64,000 nt of DNA from Asterias rubens (Eukaryota > Echinodermata > Asteroidea > Forcipulatida > Asteriidae): positions 5,022,001 through 5,086,000 of the forward strand of contig NC_047063.1 of assembly GCF_902459465.1 (NCBI RefSeq). Reading direction: 5' to 3'. The position numbers were made by a program, and so were the translations under genes. Below are positions 34,461-45,630 of this stretch, one piece after another. A model generated the notes under the pieces. It worked only from the letters and a program-made list of their open reading frames with translations, was not told the origin of the DNA and did no database searches. Position 1 is the stretch's first letter. The number at the start of each line of letters is the position of its first letter.

Positions 34461-35501
34461 GTAAGTTACCCCCAATTTTTCTTTCTCTAAGGTTTTCTTA
34501 AATTCCTTTCTCCATCATCATGTCCATGATCATCATATTAAATTAATAATAAATAATAATTAATAATTAATAATTAATTATTATGGCTAGTATATAGGCT
34601 AGAGTAGTACGTACTAGTAGTAGTAGTAGTAGTAGTATAGTAGTAGTAGATGCATTGCCATTGCATTGCTACTGCTTGCTGTTGCATTTTTGACGGCACG
34701 GACCACGGGGTCTGTACTGTTTGTATGATTGTTCATTGACTTTGTTGTAGAAAACCACAGCGGTACATTTGACAACCGGTGGGTATTTTATTTTAAAAAG
34801 TTATTAATAATATTTTTATTATTAAATTATACTACCTATGAGTTATGACCTAGGACTCCGGAGTAGGTAGTAATTATTGTGTGCGTTAGTTAGTAATTCC
34901 ACGGTAATTCAAACTGGGGCTCCGTGTATATTCATTTAATTAAAAACAAAATTGACATTTGCAGAGAGCCCAGCATGCCCAGAGTAGTGTCACAGGGTGT
35001 GTAGTTTGGTTTGGTGGTAGGAGGGAATCCGGCACATAATTACTATTATAGCACTATAGTTTCTAGAAGTTCACACAGAGAGTCTGTAATGTTTGGAACA
35101 AACTACCAGCTGTATGTAGTTGTTCATTCTCATTCAACTAACATCTTCAAAAATGGCACCTCACCAAAAACATTGACATGTACAGTTTTGCAGGATGTTC
35201 ACCACAGGATATATGGAAATATTAAGTTCATTCTCTTCTGCTCTCACATTTGACTTCGCTACTTCCATTGCATTCAGTACTTTTGCAGTAAGTTTTGTGT
35301 GAATATGGATGGGCGTTTTATAAGGCTTCATTTAGCCTTCATTGTGCAGAGCCCGAATCTACAGGTATACAGGTAAGTAGTGCTGTCCTACTCCTACATA
35401 CAAACGATCACCCCTTTTTTTTTTTTCAATCCTGATTTTGTTGTCTTTTGTTTTATTCTTGATCTTTGCACTCAAAGGTAAAGGTTATAACAAACAAGGT
35501 G

Positions 35502-38500
35502 ATGATGCCGTTACCATCAAGAGATAATCCCCCCGGTTCCAACTCATCAGCCGAGTCTGACTTTGTTATTCTCCCGAGACCCTCCCTGGGGAGTGGTAAC
35601 AGTGGAGGACCCGGGAGTCAACAACACTCTGATAACCAGCAACAGCTTCGGTCTCAGTTCTCATCTCCGGCATCGCCAACAAATGGAGGAACAAACTGTG
35701 TCACGATCATGCAGTACGAACAGTTGGTGAGCACAGCACGTGCCATGAAAGAAGAGAATCAAATGTTGAAAGGTATACAATCTGAAATCTACAGCTCTCA
35801 CGAGAGAGCAATTAGGCCATATCTTTACAAAAGTAAAACAAGTAGCCACTAGCTGGTTACAAGGAAACCTCACTGTTCAATTTGTTAATTTGTGTAAAGG
35901 TCAGGAAAAAGTAATGGACTACTTTGATTGTTGTACATTAGCCGGTACAGAACCAGAAGTATAAAACTACTGTACAGACTCCAGTACATTTGTTTTTACT
36001 AATGATTTAATATTGAGCTATATTTTACACCTGAAAGTGCTTCATATCAGACAAAACACTGAGACTATCTTTATAAAGGCAGTGGACACTATTGGTAATT
36101 GTCAAAGACTAGTCCCCACAGTTGGTGTATCTCAACATATGCATAAAATAACAAACCTGTGAAAATTTGAGCTCAATTGGTCATCGAACTTGCGAGATAA
36201 TAATGAAAGAAAAAAACACCCATTGCACACGAAGTTGTATGCGTTTAGATGCTTGATTTCGAGACCTCAAGTTCTAAATCTGAGGTCTTGAAATCAAATT
36301 CGTGGAAAATTACTTCTTGCTCGAAAACTATCACACTTCAGAGGGAGCCGTTTCTCAAAATGTTTTTTTTTTACCATCAACCTCTCCCCATTACTCGTTA
36401 CCAAGTAAGGTTTTATACTAATAAATATTTTGAGTAATTACCAATAGTGTCCACTGCCTTTAAAAGATGATTGGAGAATTGTACTGTAGTGATTAATACT
36501 GTAAAATCTCAGTTTGCATAAGGCCGACACACATATTAAGATCAAACTTTGATCTTTGTGAAATATCTGGCCCTGAACATTCAAGATTTTTTTTTTTTAT
36601 CCAAAGATGTGTTGTTTTTGTTTTTCTCCAGGACAACTAACTGATATGACGAAGACCATTGAGTCACGTATTGAGGACTTTACCAAAGGGAAAAACAACT
36701 GTAAACTAGCCAAGGAGAAATTTAAGGAGCTACGACAGAGTGCTCAAGAAGAAGTCACCCGGTTAAGGAACCACATCGTCGAGTTGGAGACAGAGTTGAA
36801 AGAACACAAGAGTGGGGTATGTGTTAACACTAACCAATCCTCCCAATCTATATTCAAGGAGTTGTTTAAAATGTATTGACATTTTGGTTAATAAGGCCAT
36901 ACAAATATGACCATACCATATGTCCATTATGAAGGTAGAATACCATATCACTACAACAAAGAAACAGCCCCCCCTACCCCCCCCACCCAATTTTTTTTTT
37001 TTTAAAGAATCAATAAATAAATAAATCAATCAATAAATTAAAAAAATATAATTATGTTAATAAGAAAAAAATCACACAATGGGGACACACATTCTCTAGA
37101 CCTTATGCATTGACGTCATCCAGCCGCCAACGAAAAACAGTGACGAAACAATCGAGACGCACAGATTTGTCCGTGCGGCGCACAGTATTGGCCAATGAAC
37201 AACTTCCTTTTGACCTCTAGGTGAGGGCGCCCTACTAAAATAATGCCATGTGCATAAGGTCTATTTGGAGAAATCAGTTGATCTTTTCGTTGTAACTGTG
37301 TAGTTGAGAACCTCCCACAGACTTTATACACAAAACTTCTCGTGGAGCTAGCCAGTCTTTAGAATTCACCTATAAATACCTTTTGCGTTCCCTTTTCAGA
37401 AAACAAAGGAAGGCCCAGCAGATGCCGAAACAAAAATCAAAGCACTGGAGGAAAAGGTTGAACAGTTGGAGCAAGAGTTGAAAAGTAGTCAGGAAGAGGT
37501 ATATCAAGATGTTACATCAGTGCCTTATTTACTCATTTTATAGCTCAATACAAATATAAAGCCAGCAATTTTGGTTTTTACCCATACACCTATGTGTGTT
37601 AGCGCTGTATACTCAGTACTTCCTCGAGTCCTGTGTTACTCAGGTGGGATTCTTTATGGGTTTGAATCCCACCCGAGTAGCATGCCTGTGATATTTTTTT
37701 CACAGGACTCGGGGAAGTACTGAGTATACAGTGCTAACACTCATCGGTGTATGGGTAAAAACCAAAATAAATATTCTTTATCCCCGATGCAAATTTAACA
37801 TCTATAATATAAAGCCAGAAATTACAGGGAGCCCCTTAAGCCCCATGTGGCTCTGTTGCCACATGTGTTGGGGTCCGAAGACTAATGTAGTATGGGGGTC
37901 CAGAGCGGCTGCTAAATACTGGAAATGAAGTTTTAAAGACACACAGGTTCTGTTTTCTCTCCGCCAATGTAGTTGACCCTTTATTGAACTGTTGAGTGAC
38001 CTAACCTGCACAATTGATATCTGATGAAGATTGTGCAGGCGGGTGATAAAATACACAAAGATACATTAATTAAACTCCTGCTTTAGTACGACAATACTTA
38101 GGACCTCTCAATATCAATTCAACTCTTAAAATCTCAATAGACACTAGACTCAGTTAACTGGGATATATTAATGGCACAGCAGTACTGGGCAATGGGGATA
38201 TGAGACACAAACATACATCGTTGAGCGCCCAACTTCACTTACACCATTTTCACACAGAAATAAACACCCATTCCCCCAATGTCCAACAGAGCCATTGCCA
38301 TACATACATCCGTCCATACATAGCAACGTTAACATTAACTTCTACATGTACCCGACTGCGCGTGTATGTATGTACCGCAACACAGCATAGCTTATAACGC
38401 TAACCAACGCACATGTATATCCTAAAGCGTCACCTCCAAATCTGTGACCCACACAAGTTTTCTAACTGTAAAATTACACTTTTTAGTCAATGAAACTCCC

Positions 38501-41500
38501 CAAAACTACAACAGAATATGAATCTATGGATATTTGCGGATGTAATGAAAATAAGCATGAGTCAATAACATTGCATTATAATGATTACAGGTAAATAAAA
38601 GTTTCAAAACTACAGATAAAGTTTGGCATCCTCACTAAACTTCAAAGGTTGCCACCCTGCATCCTCAGCGGAGAGAGAATAACTTTATACTATAACAATT
38701 GAACAATTGCTCCAATAATAAAGGAACAACTCCTCACACTATGATAGTGCCTTTTGCAAAATTTAAAATGGCCTTGCCCTCTCAAAGACAGGCATTGAAT
38801 TTTGTCTTGAAGAAAGGGGCACAGTCATGTTCCTCAGGTTAGGGGTACTTCTATGTGGAAAATTAATTTTGGGGGAACTTTGCAAAGGGCACCATTGCAA
38901 AACCACAGGGCACCATGGCAATTGCTGTTGTAGCAGTGGGTTATTTTGAGGCCTGCAAAGACGAATTATATTTGTTGTCTATGAATTTAGTAACTTTCAC
39001 AAATAACAACTGGATGTTTGTTTTCTACTCCCTAAAGGTCGTTGTTTCCATTGCGTCGGATAATTCTAAAGCGTCTGATACCAAAGATCAACCATCCATA
39101 GTGACACAACTCAACAATGATATTGAGGATATCCAAGCAACCCGACTGGACTTTAAGACAAAGAACGCAGATTTAGAGCAAGCGCTCCAGAAGTCTGCGG
39201 CAGATCTGAAAAATTTCAAACAGAGACTGGAACAGCTTCAGCTTGAGAAGCAAGATTTGCTCTCGCTCAATAATGAGCTGCAGACTATGGTGTCAATATA
39301 CAGCAGGTCTGGTAAGAGACCGCAGGCCAACCCGTCCGTGAGAGACGCTGGTGTTGATCAAACGATGGAAGAAGTTGAATCAGAGTTCACTTTCGAGAGA
39401 CCTGGAGAATCATTCTCTGGAGCTGGCGAGCAGGAGGCTGCTCAGACAAATAGAAGCAAAGGTAGCTCACCCGGGGTTGTGGCAAGCCCCACTACTGTTG
39501 TACAGAAAACAAACATAGCCCTTCAGGACGTTTTGCTTCAGCTTCAGGCAGAGCGGGAGAAAGTGACCAGTTTGATGGAAGACTTGAAGAAAGAGAGAGA
39601 GGACCGCAATAAAATTGAAACGACATTAATGGAGCAACTGAATGCGTGCAGTGGGGAGCATCACACCGCTGTGGAAAACCTGAATCATAAACACCAGGAG
39701 CAGGTGTCGGAGTTGTCTAGGAAACTGGATGAACTGGCCATTGCAAATCAGGTAGTTCAAACTTTGCGATCATGATTTATTATTGATACATGGATGCTTA
39801 TCAGGTCATCACTCAACTTGACAATGGGGTCATCGAAATTGTCTGCCACTCAGGTCATTAAAATTATTGATCAAGAATTGAAATTGTTGGCCTGGTCAAA
39901 AAATATTGATCAGGTCATTAAAGCCATTGGACACTTTCGGTAAACAGTATTGTCCAAAGGCCAACACTTCGTGTATCACAACTTATATATAAAATAACAA
40001 ACCTGTGAAAATTTAGGCTCAATCGGTCAAACGGAGTCGAGAGAAAATAATGGGAAAACCCACCTTTGTTTCCGCACGTTTCGCCGTGTCATGACATGTG
40101 TTTACTATAATCCGTAATTCTCGTTGCGAGAATTGATAATTGTTTTAATGTTTTCTCAAAAAGTAAAGCATTTCATGGGATAATATTTCAAGAGAAGTCT
40201 TTTACCATTACCTTCTGTAAACCCTGTGTTATTTGTAAATCTGTGAACTTTTATTTTTTTTCTGTTCCGAAAGTGTGTAATGGCTTTAAAATTGTTGATC
40301 GAGTCATTGAAATTGACAATCAGTCATTCATTTTTTTGATCAGGTTAAGTACATTGTGTTTTTTAGTTTGTTTTTACACATTGTGTATCTTTACTGTCAT
40401 TGAAATTGGTGATCAGGCCATTATCCCGAAAATTGTGATTACATGAAGTTACGTTCAGGTATTTGAAACAATTGAACAGGTTATTAATACTGTTGATCAG
40501 GTCCCAGAAGAAACCTTACTGTTATTACAGGGAAAAATTCACACAACTTTGTTGCTCAATCTATCAGGCATCAAATAAACTGGAAAACAAACACTAGGGA
40601 ACATTAGCACAGTTTGCAAATTGGCTGTAAATATTTCTCACTATCGGGTTCTTGGTCCCCGTTCGCCTTTTTCTCTTAGGAACCACATTACAGTCTTGAA
40701 CTTAAACATCAAGTGCGGAGCCTGGTTTGTGAACTTCAAGAAAGAGAGAGTGTGTTGCAGCAGACAGAGGCCACAGCTACGGACCTTTGTGCTCAGTAAG
40801 TAGAAATTCAAATGTTTTTTTTAGTAGAACTGATGACTAAAGGTGTACACTTGGATATTTTTAAAGGTAGTTATTCAAAATAAGTGTTAGCATAAAAACT
40901 TACTTGGTAAAAACGAGTAATGGGGAGCTGTTGTTAGTATAAAACATGGTGAGAAACGGCTCCCACTAAAGTAACATAGTTTATAAGAAAGAGACCATTT
41001 CTCACTGAAATATTAGTACACTTTAGGCCTAAGCCTTTTTTAGGCATCTGAAAGCAAACAAATTTGTGCAACAAGGTTTTTTTTTTTTTCATTGTCCTCT
41101 TGAAACTTTGATGACCGATAATGCGATAACTTTTGACAGATTTGCTATGTTTGGATACACCAAGTGAGAATACTGATCTTTGGCAATAACAAAAGGTGTC
41201 TAGTGCCTTTAAACACTCATTCGCCGAGGAGCCTTGGTCAAGTGTAAAAACAAAACCACTTTCGATATGAATGTAAATCCCCAGTAAAGGCCAATCCTAT
41301 CATCTATAGTAGATGTATTACACACTTCAGCAAACAATTACAAATTTCCCTTTCACTGCCTAATATTGTAATGACAATTTAACGCAGACTAATGATATCT
41401 TTACCCACATAGTCTTAAAGGGACATGCAGAGATGCCAAGTTCAGAGGCCAGCTATGCGTGAGATTTTTCGAAGCCTAACCTTTTTGTACACACGTGCGC

Positions 41501-44500
41501 AATATGGCAACGCATTGTCGTTATTTTTGTAGTCGGTCTGGCCCCAATGCGTGAGAAAATTGTTGTGGCGCGTGAAAGCGTAAGACAGACCCCTAATTCG
41601 CGAGTCTCACGCCTAATGAGTGAGACTTGGTAGGTCTGGACACGTTGCCTTGGATCGGTCGAGTTGGTCAATAAAAAGCGTTTAAAACCATTTGTATGAA
41701 ATCGATATGGTTAGAAAGATGTTTTTAAAAGGAGAATGTGTATTTGGTTAACTGCAAATAATAATAGAAAGAAGTTATGCCCATATTGTGCATTTACATT
41801 ACATAAATTATCATATTGACAAATTTCTCCAGGGACAATGTATTTCTCATTGAGGGGCTTTCCTTGTAAAGAGTAACTGTACACAGACATTATACACTAT
41901 AATGTACTTGATATGTGTAGGCAGCTACTGTACACAGACATTATAAACAATATGTATAATGTGTACATGCACAGTGTGTCTGGACATACAGTCATACAAA
42001 AATTGAAGCTTCCTTTGTTATTGCTCATCCAGGGCTTAAAAGGGGATTCCCCATGCCTGCACCACATGTGGCAATCAGGATAGTGTCAGTAGTTATAATA
42101 ATTCATAATAATAATAATAAAATAAGCCATATAACTAGTGTACAAGACCCTTTACCAGACGCAGCAACATGAAACACACAGCAACAAAAGATTTCATAAA
42201 GTGAACAAATGTAGGTGTGGACACTTTGTTGTAGAATTGACTCAAATAGTACACAATATTGTCTGCTAACTTTATTGTTGATTTACAGGGGGAAAAATTC
42301 TGATTGGGTGTGGACAGATTTTTTTTATTTCCCTTTCCTTATTTTCTTTCCTTACATTTAAAGGGTGTATGTACTTTCTGTAGGACAAAAAACACAATGT
42401 CCACAGATTTACACTTAACTTACACAGTTTGAAGACAATGATAGTAGAAAGTTTCCCTGAAAATATTACATGCTGCGGTGCTGTAGTTTTTGGGAAATGC
42501 GTAAAATAATGTCATGAAAATAATGTTCGTCTCATCAGACGAAAATTATTTTAAGCATTTACAAACGTATTTTCATGACATTGTTTTTAACTCATTTCTC
42601 AAAAACTACAGCACCTCAGTAAGTAATATTTGAAGGGATGCTTTCCACTATCATTATCTTCAAACCCTGTAAGTTTAATGTAAATCTATGGACATTTTGA
42701 AAAAGTACCCAAATCCTTTAAAAGTGACATTAGATGTATGCAAGTTGTTACAATTTCTTTTGGTAAACCTGTCTTGAGATAATGTTTTAGGCCTGGAATT
42801 ATGTGATTCTAACCTTAATAAAGCGCCAACGTTTTCTCAATTCTTACTGGTTTTTGTTGTTTAAAAACAGTAAAACCATTTATAAAACGCATAGAACCGT
42901 GAGGTCTCACAGTTCATTTCTGTCTCTATAATGTTGTACTTTTGTCTATTTTGATAATGCAAGTAATGTATTTATCCCTTTGCTGAACTTTGACCCATGT
43001 AGAAATGAAGCCCTAAAGGCCAAGATTGCTTTGTACCACGATGAGCTTGAAGAAGTCAGGAAACAAGACACTCATATGATTGAGAGTCTACGTCAGGAGC
43101 TGATGAGACAACAGACTACTGTCCAACTAGAAAAACAGAAGGGGCTCATAGAAAGGTAGCAAATCTTAATCTTCTAATAAAGTGTAATAACAAATAGTTT
43201 TTACATGGCGCAGTTAACAATAACCGTATCAATGCGCTTAAGATTATTGTCCTTGTCACTGGGCCAATCTTTAATCTTATTCAGCTCCCTGGGTAGTACC
43301 GGTATAGAGCCCTGAGCTGCCGTGGCACTCCACTTCGCTGAGTCCCGGTGTTCGAATACACGTGAGCCTTGCACAGTTAATTGGTGTTTGCACTGTTCAA
43401 TGTTCAATGAAACAAATAAAATATACCCCTATATCACTTTGTTAAATACATGTAGTTACTTTCTTCATTTTCCAATACAGAATCGACTATGAAAAGCTGA
43501 AAACTGACCATGACAAACTGAATGCTGAATACGCTGATCTGACAAGAAGGTTTACGGATATTCAGACCACCAGAAGAAAGGTATTTATTCCAAACAATTA
43601 ATCCCAAACCCGCTGTTGTAGAGTAGACTTTCAGAATCGAGAGACTTCTCAGTCTTGAAAAAAACTGTCCTACCTGGGTGAGAGGTAGGAAGTTGGCCGG
43701 GATTCGCTTAATGGATCGAGGGGACTACTCGATTCTAACTTGACTACCGTGAAGTGAGTTTTTAACAGGGGTTAGGTTGCATTTCTTAAATTATTTTGCG
43801 ATTGTGTCCTTACAGACGGCAAGTACAGCTGCCTTCAATGAGCTGCAGGAGGAGAGAGATAACTACTTAGCTCAAGTGATGTCAGCAGAGGAGGCAATTG
43901 GGGCAAAGAATTCCCAACTTGAGAATGTCCGACGAGAACTTGACAAAGTCCGTCGGGAGTTTGGAGAAACCAAGATCCAACTAGACACCATCCCAGTACT
44001 CGAGGCACAGGTAATAAAGTCAGAATCATCTTTGCTGTTGTGTCCAAGGTGTTTTGTAAGCTTGGGTGTGATCCCTGGCTATCTGGCAGTTAACGGTTTT
44101 ATGGCTTCTGTCTGGCACTCTTGAACAAAGATATTGATACGGAAAAATAGGGCTAGATAGCAGATCGCCGACACGTAAATCCAGAGGTCATTCAAATCCG
44201 GCTTTACTCAACTTTTCTTTGTGCAACCCCAATTTAAATTAGATATCTGAACATGTATGACTTAAAGGTAGATGCATTTGTGTGCATGCAAGCAGAGGTA
44301 TTTTTCATCATTATCATTTAGCGGTGGCAATCGAGATTCCATTCACACGGTCAAGCCAGAAGTGTTTATCCATCATCATGTTTGGAAGGTCGTCAATTTT
44401 AGACTGTAGGTCTACGCCTCTGTTAGGGCACGGAAGTCTCCAGTAGAACACGTCAGGTATGACCTGGTTTTTAGCACGAAAGCAGTGGCCAGCAAAAGCA

Positions 44501-45630
44501 GACTTTGCATTGAGCAACAGTAGCAGAGATTGGTGGAGAACGTCTCTGTAATCGTTACAATGAGACTCCTCATGATGTTGTAGCACTGACGATAATATGA
44601 GTTGGATATATCTGAAACCACCAACACCAATAATCAACACAGCTACATCCCCATTACATACAGTTTACATGACGTTTTTATTGTAATGAAGGGTGTATTG
44701 GACTTCAGGCGTTCAGTTGATTTGATGTTTTTTGGGGTTTTTTTCAGGCGGAAATCTACAAGAACGATTTTGACGCCGAGAGAGCAGCTCGCGAGAAGAG
44801 CCACACCGATATGGAATTACTGATGGTTGATATGGAGCGCCTCAGGGAGGACAACCAACGGATGCAGGAGGAGCTCGCCACTCACACCAAGGTACAACTA
44901 CAGCATATGCAGAATCGTCACAGCACAGGCAGCAGTGGTGGTGGCTTCTATAATACCATCGTGCGCCCCTTCGTCAGCCCCCGCATCGGCAGCAGGCTCT
45001 CTGCTACTGATCCTCTACCAGAAACAGATTCTGATTTTGTAGGACTGGATGTAAGCCAAGTCGGGGACCGAGTCTTCGATGAAGCTGGGACCAGAGTTGT
45101 AAGTCAAATGCCCTATTTCACTCCATGGTTATAAAGAATCTTGAAAAAAAAAATTACAGTTGTAGTTTTGTGTGAATAAAATACTCATTAAAATACTCAA
45201 TGTATTTTTCTTTGTTAAGAACAGATAATTGCAAGTTCAGTCTTATGGGTTCGCCATGTAATGGCTTGTTAGATATGGATAGCCATCATTGCTGATGTGC
45301 AATCTCGGGGAAATCTGTGCTCCGCAACACAGTGTACTCTGCTCATCAGAGAGCTGGGCGAAATTTGTTAGTTGAGGGCTGTGGCCCGCCCGGCACTGCC
45401 CATCATGACTACAATACCGTTACAATGTATGGATCAGTTTCATGTAAATTGTGCAAGCATTTAGTGCATTTTTTTGTAACCATTTTGTTTCTATTTCTTG
45501 ACAGGACCATCGAATGTCAGCCTCGAATCACCCACCATCCTCCTCAGCTATCATCCGATGCCCTAAATGCCAAGATGAATTCCCAGACATTGATACTCTA
45601 CAGATTCATATGCTGGACTGTATCAATTAG
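35502..45630 (+). CDS. Optineurin/NEMO-like ubiquitin-binding adaptor, ten exons
   Basis: Coiled-coil adaptor of the IKBKG (NEMO)/OPTN family, which binds ubiquitin chains in NF-kB signalling and selective autophagy. Exons: 35502-35772, 36632-36816, 37400-37498, 39038-39751, 40680-40795, 43003-43155, 43481-43580, 43816-44010, 44748-45098, 45505-45630 (2,310 bases, 769 residues; human OPTN 577, NEMO 419). All joins keep frame. Residues 18-24 (ESDFVIL) form a LIR-like motif. Residues 80-180 resemble the N-terminal kinase-binding coil (MKEENQMLKG). Long coiled coils follow to about 650. The UBAN ubiquitin-binding core is IPVLEAQAEIYKNDFDAER, then AAREK, with the key DFxxER at 618-623. A second LIR-like SDFVGL is at 706-711. 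The C2HC zinc finger is C747-x2-C750...H763-x3-C767. Motif wording is near NEMO; the length and LIRs are more like OPTN, so it may be the pre-duplication type. The start ATGATG follows an acceptor at about 35478. Confidence 0.9.
36073..36463 (+). mobile_element. TTAA MITE family 1 in intron 1 of the optineurin/NEMO-like gene
   Basis: Starts ATAAAGGCAGTGGACACTAT and ends AGTGTCCACTGCCTTTAA. Confidence 0.88.
37560..37800. repeat. Inverted pair of SINE family B copies
   Basis: The left arm has TTTTACCCATACACC and GTTAGCGCTGTATACTCAGT. The right arm has ACTGAGTATACAGTGCTAAC and TGTATGGGTAAAAACC. They meet near a single tRNA-like B-box (GGTTTGAATCCCACCCGAG), so the whole stretch can fold as a hairpin. 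Confidence 0.75.
38751..38955. repeat. Divergent family 7 repeat
   Basis: Contains GGGGCACAGTCATGTTCC, GGGCACCATGGCAATTGC and TTTTGAGGCCTGC, ending about 80 bp before exon 4 of the optineurin/NEMO-like gene. Confidence 0.5.
39918..40289 (+). mobile_element. TTAA MITE family 2
   Basis: Starts TTAAAGCCATTGGACACTTT and ends AAGTGTGTAATGGCTTTAA; includes GCACGTTTCGCCGTGTCATG as in the 8454 copy. Confidence 0.88.
40838..41212 (-). mobile_element. Degenerate TTAA MITE family 1
   Basis: Has TTATTCAAAATAAGTGTTAG, GAGTAATGGGGAGCTGTTG and GTGTCTAGTGCCTTTAA. Its inner GAGGTCTC pair is lost. Confidence 0.7.
41414..41745 (+). mobile_element. Partial TTAA MITE family 4 carrying an insertion
   Basis: Left piece TTAAAGGGACATG, interrupted at 41428-41638, then CACGTTGCCTTGGATCGGTC and AGAAAGATGTTTTTAAAAGG. 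Only the left half of the family is present. Confidence 0.65.
41428..41638. mobile_element. 211-bp TIR element, CAGAGATGCCAAG, 6-bp target duplication
   Basis: Ends are CAGAGATGCCAAGT and ACTTGGTAGGTCTG (inverted, imperfect). Flanks are GACATG (41422-41427) and GACACG (41639-41644). The uninterrupted family 4 copy at 51742 shows the empty site. Confidence 0.75.
42358..42721. mobile_element. TTAA MITE family 3, palindromic
   Basis: Starts TTAAAGGGTGTATGTACTTT and ends AAGTACCCAAATCCTTTAA. The centre is a hairpin through ATAATGTCATGAAAATAATG and its complement near 42575. Confidence 0.75.
43190..43400 (-). mobile_element. Partial tRNA-Leu SINE
   Basis: Has TATCAATGCGCTTAAGATTA, TCACTGGGCCAATCTTTAAT and CAGCTCCCTGGGTAG; only the 3' portion is present. 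Confidence 0.6.
44314..44640 (-). pseudogene. Unrecognised 108-codon frame, possible retroelement fragment
   Basis: Intronic frame opposite the optineurin/NEMO-like gene. It reads AKSAFAGHCFRAKNQVIPDV, then FYWRLPCPN, and DLQSKIDDLPNMMMDKHFWL. The arrangement VIxxVFxWxLPxP...LQxKIxxLNxxM loosely recalls SGNH-hydrolase-like segments of some animal retroelements. No flanking exons or partner domains were found, and I do not assign a function. Confidence 0.3.

Noticed and set aside
38200-38397. His/Thr-rich frame near 38200
   Set aside because: Simple-sequence composition inside an intron, with no splice sites in phase.
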